A DNA stretch of 64,000 nt from Paremcibacter congregatus (GTDB taxonomy: Bacteria > Pseudomonadota > Alphaproteobacteria > Sphingomonadales > Emcibacteraceae), in assembly GCF_006385135.1 (NCBI RefSeq), contig NZ_CP041025.1:3007501-3071500 (forward strand), read 5' to 3'. A program made the position numbers and the translations under genes. This document shows, one piece after another, positions 61,069-64,000 of this stretch; the first letter of the stretch is position 1; the number at the start of each line of letters is the position of its first letter. The notes beneath the pieces are model-generated. The model made no database searches. It saw only the letters and a list, made by a program, of their open reading frames with translations, and was not told the DNA's origin.

Positions 61069-62199
61069 TTATGGAAATAATGGCGCCTGTTCCAGCGACA
61101 ATGTTTCCGGCAGGTCAAACATCAGGTTCATGTTCTGGATCGCCTGACCGGAAGATCCCTTGACCAGATTATCCAGCACCGTCACCAGAATCGCCCGCCC
61201 GGGCACCCGATCGGCAAAGACGCCGATCAGACACAGGTTAGATCCTCTGATATGGCGGGTGGCCGGCATTACGCCTTCTTCCACCACATGCACGAACGGT
61301 TCATCCTGATAACAGTCCTGCAGATGATTTCGCAGGTCGTCAGCGGTCTGGTCTTCCGCCAGATTAACATAGATGGTTTCCAGTTCCCCCCGGTTCATTG
61401 GCACCAGATGCGGGGTAAAGGTCACATAAAGATCTTCCCCGAACGATTTCGACAATTCCTGTTCGATTTCCGGCGAATGGCGATGGCTGGCAACCCCGTA
61501 CGGGTGCATGCCTTCGGATACTTCGGTGAAGAGATTGGCTTCCCGTAAAGAACGCCCTGCCCCGCTGACTCCGGTTTTGGCATCGATAATAATGCCATCC
61601 TTTTTGATTTTCTGCGCCGCCAGAAGCGGCATCAATGTCAACAAGGCCGCCGTCGGGAAACAGCCCGGACAGGCCACCAGACGGGCATTTTTGATATCTT
61701 CACGGTATTGTTCCGTCAGGCCGTATACTGCTTCTTTCTGTAATTCAGGCGCCTGATGATATTCCCCATACCATTTGGTATAGACATCCGTGTCCCGCAA
61801 CCGGAAATCAGCCGACAAATCAACCACTTTCACTGACCCTTTAATGGCGTTTGCGTAATCGGCCGGACGTTCTATAATCATTTCATCGACAAAACCATGC
61901 CCGGTTTCATGCAAAATCCCTTTGATAATTTCCTGAGACGTCGCGTGCGGCAAAGCACAGAAGACCACATCCAGTTCCAGCCCGGGCCATTCCACATCCC
62001 CCACCGCCATCAGATCCGGCAATCCCAGCCCCGCGAGATGCGGATAGACCGTTTCAATTGATTGACCAGCCTTGCGATCCGCTGTCATCAAAACGATTTC
62101 CACATGTGGATGACGCACCAGCAGACGGATAAGTTCCGCGCCAGTGTACCCGCTAGCGCCCAGGATTGCGGCTCTGATTTTTTTCGGAGATGTTGTCAT
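61069..62199 (-). CDS. argC: N-acetyl-gamma-glutamyl-phosphate reductase
   Basis: 376 residues from the ATG at 62199 (a GTG at 62211 is possible). NADP-binding ILGASGYTGAELIRLL, active-site Cys in LVACPGCFPTAALL, GVSGAGRSLREANLF, HLVPMNRGEL. Arginine biosynthesis step 3. Compared with the usual class there is about 25 extra residues between IIKG and VKVVDLSADFRL (HETGHGFVDEMIIERPADY, shown in part). Confidence 0.95.
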   Translation of the reverse strand: MTTSPKKIRAAILGASGYTGAELIRLLVRHPHVEIVLMTADRKAGQSIETVYPHLAGLGLPDLMAVGDVEWPGLELDVVFCALPHATSQEIIKGILHETGHGFVDEMIIERPADYANAIKGSVKVVDLSADFRLRDTDVYTKWYGEYHQAPELQKEAVYGLTEQYREDIKNARLVACPGCFPTAALLTLMPLLAAQKIKKDGIIIDAKTGVSGAGRSLREANLFTEVSEGMHPYGVASHRHSPEIEQELSKSFGEDLYVTFTPHLVPMNRGELETIYVNLAEDQTADDLRNHLQDCYQDEPFVHVVEEGVMPATRHIRGSNLCLIGVFADRVPGRAILVTVLDNLVKGSSGQAIQNMNLMFDLPETLSLEQAPLFP

Positions 62200-62305
62200 A
62201 ATGTGGTCCACGGTTCTAAATAAGCTGTATTTCCCCTATATAGGCTTCTTTGTCGTGAAATTCAAAATGATCTGTGGAAAAAATAACTTTTCAGGAAACA
62301 ATATA

Positions 62306-63622
62306 TCACTTTGCCACCAGATCCTGCCAGGTCACCCGTGTCATATGCCCCGGGATATCCACATAAGGCCCGATCATATCGCCCGAGAGAAAATTCACAC
62401 CGATTTCCTTCGACAAAATAAGATCCTCTTCCGTTTTGATATTTTGCAGAGCCGTGTAGATGTGCAATTTTCGACACTTGCCGACGAACAGGGCCAGCTG
62501 TTTCCAATAGGCCGTCGGATTGACGGGCTTGTCCGGATAAGTCAAACTCAGGCCCTTCACCCCGCACTCATGGTAATAGCTGACATTCTGCGGTATATGA
62601 TCGCAGGCGACCACCACCCCCCGTGAATAGGCCATCAGACTTGAGATGATGAAACGCAATTTGGTTTCCGGCACCCCGTCCGGAAAATTAATCAGGGTGA
62701 ACGAAATATATTTATGCAGCGCGACGGGGATCACCTTGCAGCGCGACAGAAACCCCTGCAACATGTCCGTATTAAACAAGGTTTCATAACAAATCGGCAG
62801 CGAGAAGATCGCCCTGAAATTATTCTGAAACAGATCATCCATGGTTGTGATGGTCTCGATCATCACCATATAATCCATACCGATCATGGCTTCGATGCAA
62901 CTGGGGTCGGCCAGAACCTCGTAGCCCCGGCTGATATTCTTGTATCGATCAATACTTTGTGTATTCACTATGTACGTTGATATTGCCTGATTTCGGACAT
63001 CCCATATCGGCCGGTACACAACCTCATAAGGCAGTTCCTGCAATGGCGAAGCAGACTGAAAATTTGTTCCACCCTGGCTTGCCTGCCGGATTTCCTCTTC
63101 CGCTTCCTCGACACTGATATCTTTATAGATACTGTCTACGCCTTTTTCTTCAAACAGCATCTCGCCCTTACTGCGGCCGACAGCCGTCTTGACCGTGAGA
63201 CAATCGGTATCCGCAGACCCCAGATATATTTCCGTAAGCTCCCGCAGAATGTTCGAGCAGATCAGCCGTGATCCAGCCTCAGACAAACGGGAGAACACCA
63301 CGATATGCTCATCATCGGAACGGGAAAAAAACACATCATCTTCGGCGATATGACTATTAACAATTTTAGTGAGATTTTCCAGTATTCGACTTCTCAGTCC
63401 GGGCCACTTGTCGCCCAGTTTGAGCTTTAACGCCTCTAGCCCGAGAAGATGCACCCGCCCCGAATCGACCAGGTCACTGTTGGAAATAATCCGTTCAAGC
63501 TTGCGTTCTGCATCACTGTAGCATTTTAGGATTTTGGGTTTTTTGTGCTGCGTCGGTGCGATACTCTTCTGAAACCCCGCGCTTATAAACTTTAGTAATC
63601 CGGCCATAACCCTCTTTACCAC
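62306..63622 (-). CDS. degenerate GGDEF/EAL-like signalling protein (function unknown)
   Basis: 438 residues, no membrane helix. The N-terminal half resembles a GGDEF fold without the catalytic motif (ILENLTKIVNSHIAEDDVFF, HIVVFSRLSEAGSRLICSNI). The C-terminal half resembles an EAL barrel without EAL (YEVVYRPIWDVRNQAISTYI, AIFSLPICYETLF, VACDHIPQNVSYYHECGVKG, LSGDMIGPY). It probably binds a partner or nucleotide and does not catalyse c-di-GMP turnover (inference). It is between argC and rpsI on the same strand; spacing suggests its own promoter. Confidence 0.6.
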   Translation of the reverse strand: MVKRVMAGLLKFISAGFQKSIAPTQHKKPKILKCYSDAERKLERIISNSDLVDSGRVHLLGLEALKLKLGDKWPGLRSRILENLTKIVNSHIAEDDVFFSRSDDEHIVVFSRLSEAGSRLICSNILRELTEIYLGSADTDCLTVKTAVGRSKGEMLFEEKGVDSIYKDISVEEAEEEIRQASQGGTNFQSASPLQELPYEVVYRPIWDVRNQAISTYIVNTQSIDRYKNISRGYEVLADPSCIEAMIGMDYMVMIETITTMDDLFQNNFRAIFSLPICYETLFNTDMLQGFLSRCKVIPVALHKYISFTLINFPDGVPETKLRFIISSLMAYSRGVVVACDHIPQNVSYYHECGVKGLSLTYPDKPVNPTAYWKQLALFVGKCRKLHIYTALQNIKTEEDLILSKEIGVNFLSGDMIGPYVDIPGHMTRVTWQDLVAK

Positions 63623-63765
63623 CCTTAAAAAATAGACGTCATACAGACGTCTTCCATCGGAACATATATGCAGGACTGCATATCGTGCAAGTTTAGCGCC
63701 CGAGTGTTAAGAATTCTCTAATATTACAATTCAGCCCCCTGTTCTTCTCCTCTATGATGACCTAC

Positions 63766-63796
63766 AAAAAAAGGCCGCCCCAAGCGGAGCGACCTT
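63766..63796 (-). terminator. terminator of the rpsI transcript
   Basis: On the minus strand AAGGTCGCTCC / GGGGCGGCCTT (two G-T pairs) with a GCTT loop, then seven T. Confidence 0.88.
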
Positions 63797-63831
63797 CTGT
63801 AATCTTTTGTGCAGGAGAACCCTGCAAAACC

Positions 63832-64000
63832 TTAACGTTTGGAGAACTGGAAGCTACGACGCGCTTTCGCTTTACCGTATTTCTTACGTTCAACCACACG
63901 TGCATCGCGGGTCATGAAGCCAGCAGCTTTCAGGGCCGGACGCAAGGCAGGTTCGTAGTATGTCAAAGCCTTGGAGATACCATGACGAACGGCGCCAGCC
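63832..64000 (-). CDS. rpsI: 30S ribosomal protein S9, partial (C-terminal 55 residues)
   Basis: The fragment reads [20 protein letters not shown], then [20 protein letters not shown] and ends SFQFSKR. The SKR tail contacts P-site tRNA. The 5' part lies beyond base 64000; rplM would be expected upstream. Confidence 0.95.
   Translation of the reverse strand, partial: AGAVRHGISKALTYYEPALRPALKAAGFMTRDARVVERKKYGKAKARRSFQFSKR

Overview
The window is a chromosomal segment from a flagellated alphaproteobacterium. The evidence is the flagellar regulators FliX, FlaF and FlbT, the hybrid kinase CckA, a one-cysteine DksA of the alphaproteobacterial type, DUF4170 and DUF6468 proteins, DUF2336, and the neighbourhood icd / alaS / recA / cckA / flgBC-fliE-fliQ-fliR-flhB. 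Genus cannot be read from the sequence; an order such as Emcibacterales, Kordiimonadales, Sneathiellales or Rhodospirillales would fit (inference). I saw no tRNA or rRNA genes, transposases or CRISPR arrays.

Layout. 1-8.3 kb: a LysM/Ig-type envelope protein (partial), a LOG-family protein, icd, a cyclic-nucleotide-gated K+ channel behind alaS, and recA, which is followed by a triplicated intrinsic terminator. 8.5-16.3 kb: cckA, then flgB-flgC-fliE-fliQ-fliR-flhB on the minus strand and a divergent flhX-fliO-fliP group on the plus strand, together much of the rod and export-gate machinery. 16.4-24.3 kb: an accessory island with a cytochrome c / membrane-protein pair, a YncE-like beta-propeller, and an imperfect tandem duplication. 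The ancestral unit (yncE end, hxlR, MdaB-like oxidoreductase, mipA/ompV, lytTR gene) is present twice, and each gene now survives intact in only one of the two copies.

24.3-32.3 kb: a minus-strand motor/switch block, fliL-fliM-DUF6468-motE-cheZ followed by two different MotB-like genes and a large TPR protein. 32.7-39.5 kb: flgF-flgG-flgA-flgH, dksA, fliX and flgI-flgJ(N)-flgN, with sigma-54 type promoters before flgF and flgI. 39.7-46.1 kb: three short flagellins (the first behind a near-perfect sigma-54 promoter), flaG, flaF, flbT and a TPR-glycosyltransferase that probably glycosylates flagellin. The window therefore holds rod, P- and L-ring, export, switch, stator-associated, filament and filament-regulation genes. 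Hook (flgE/K/L), fliF/G/H/I, flhA, motA and flbD are absent.

46-64 kb: MoxR/CoxE pair, a response regulator-HPt pair, a large membrane coiled-coil protein, a DUF2336 protein, an AGCS amino-acid symporter, cytochrome c, an orphan MlaC, DUF4170, a PadR regulator, PhoH, a likely small RNA, OmpW, a gamma-carbonic anhydrase, argC, a degenerate GGDEF/EAL-like protein and the 3' end of rpsI. Convergent operons here are mostly separated by bidirectional hairpin terminators.

The observations I rate highest are the tandem duplication with complementary gene loss, the MotB-like pair in which one member lacks the proton-binding Asp, the stacked recA terminators, the candidate sRNA upstream of phoH, and the regulator/HPt/coiled-coil/DUF2336 group.
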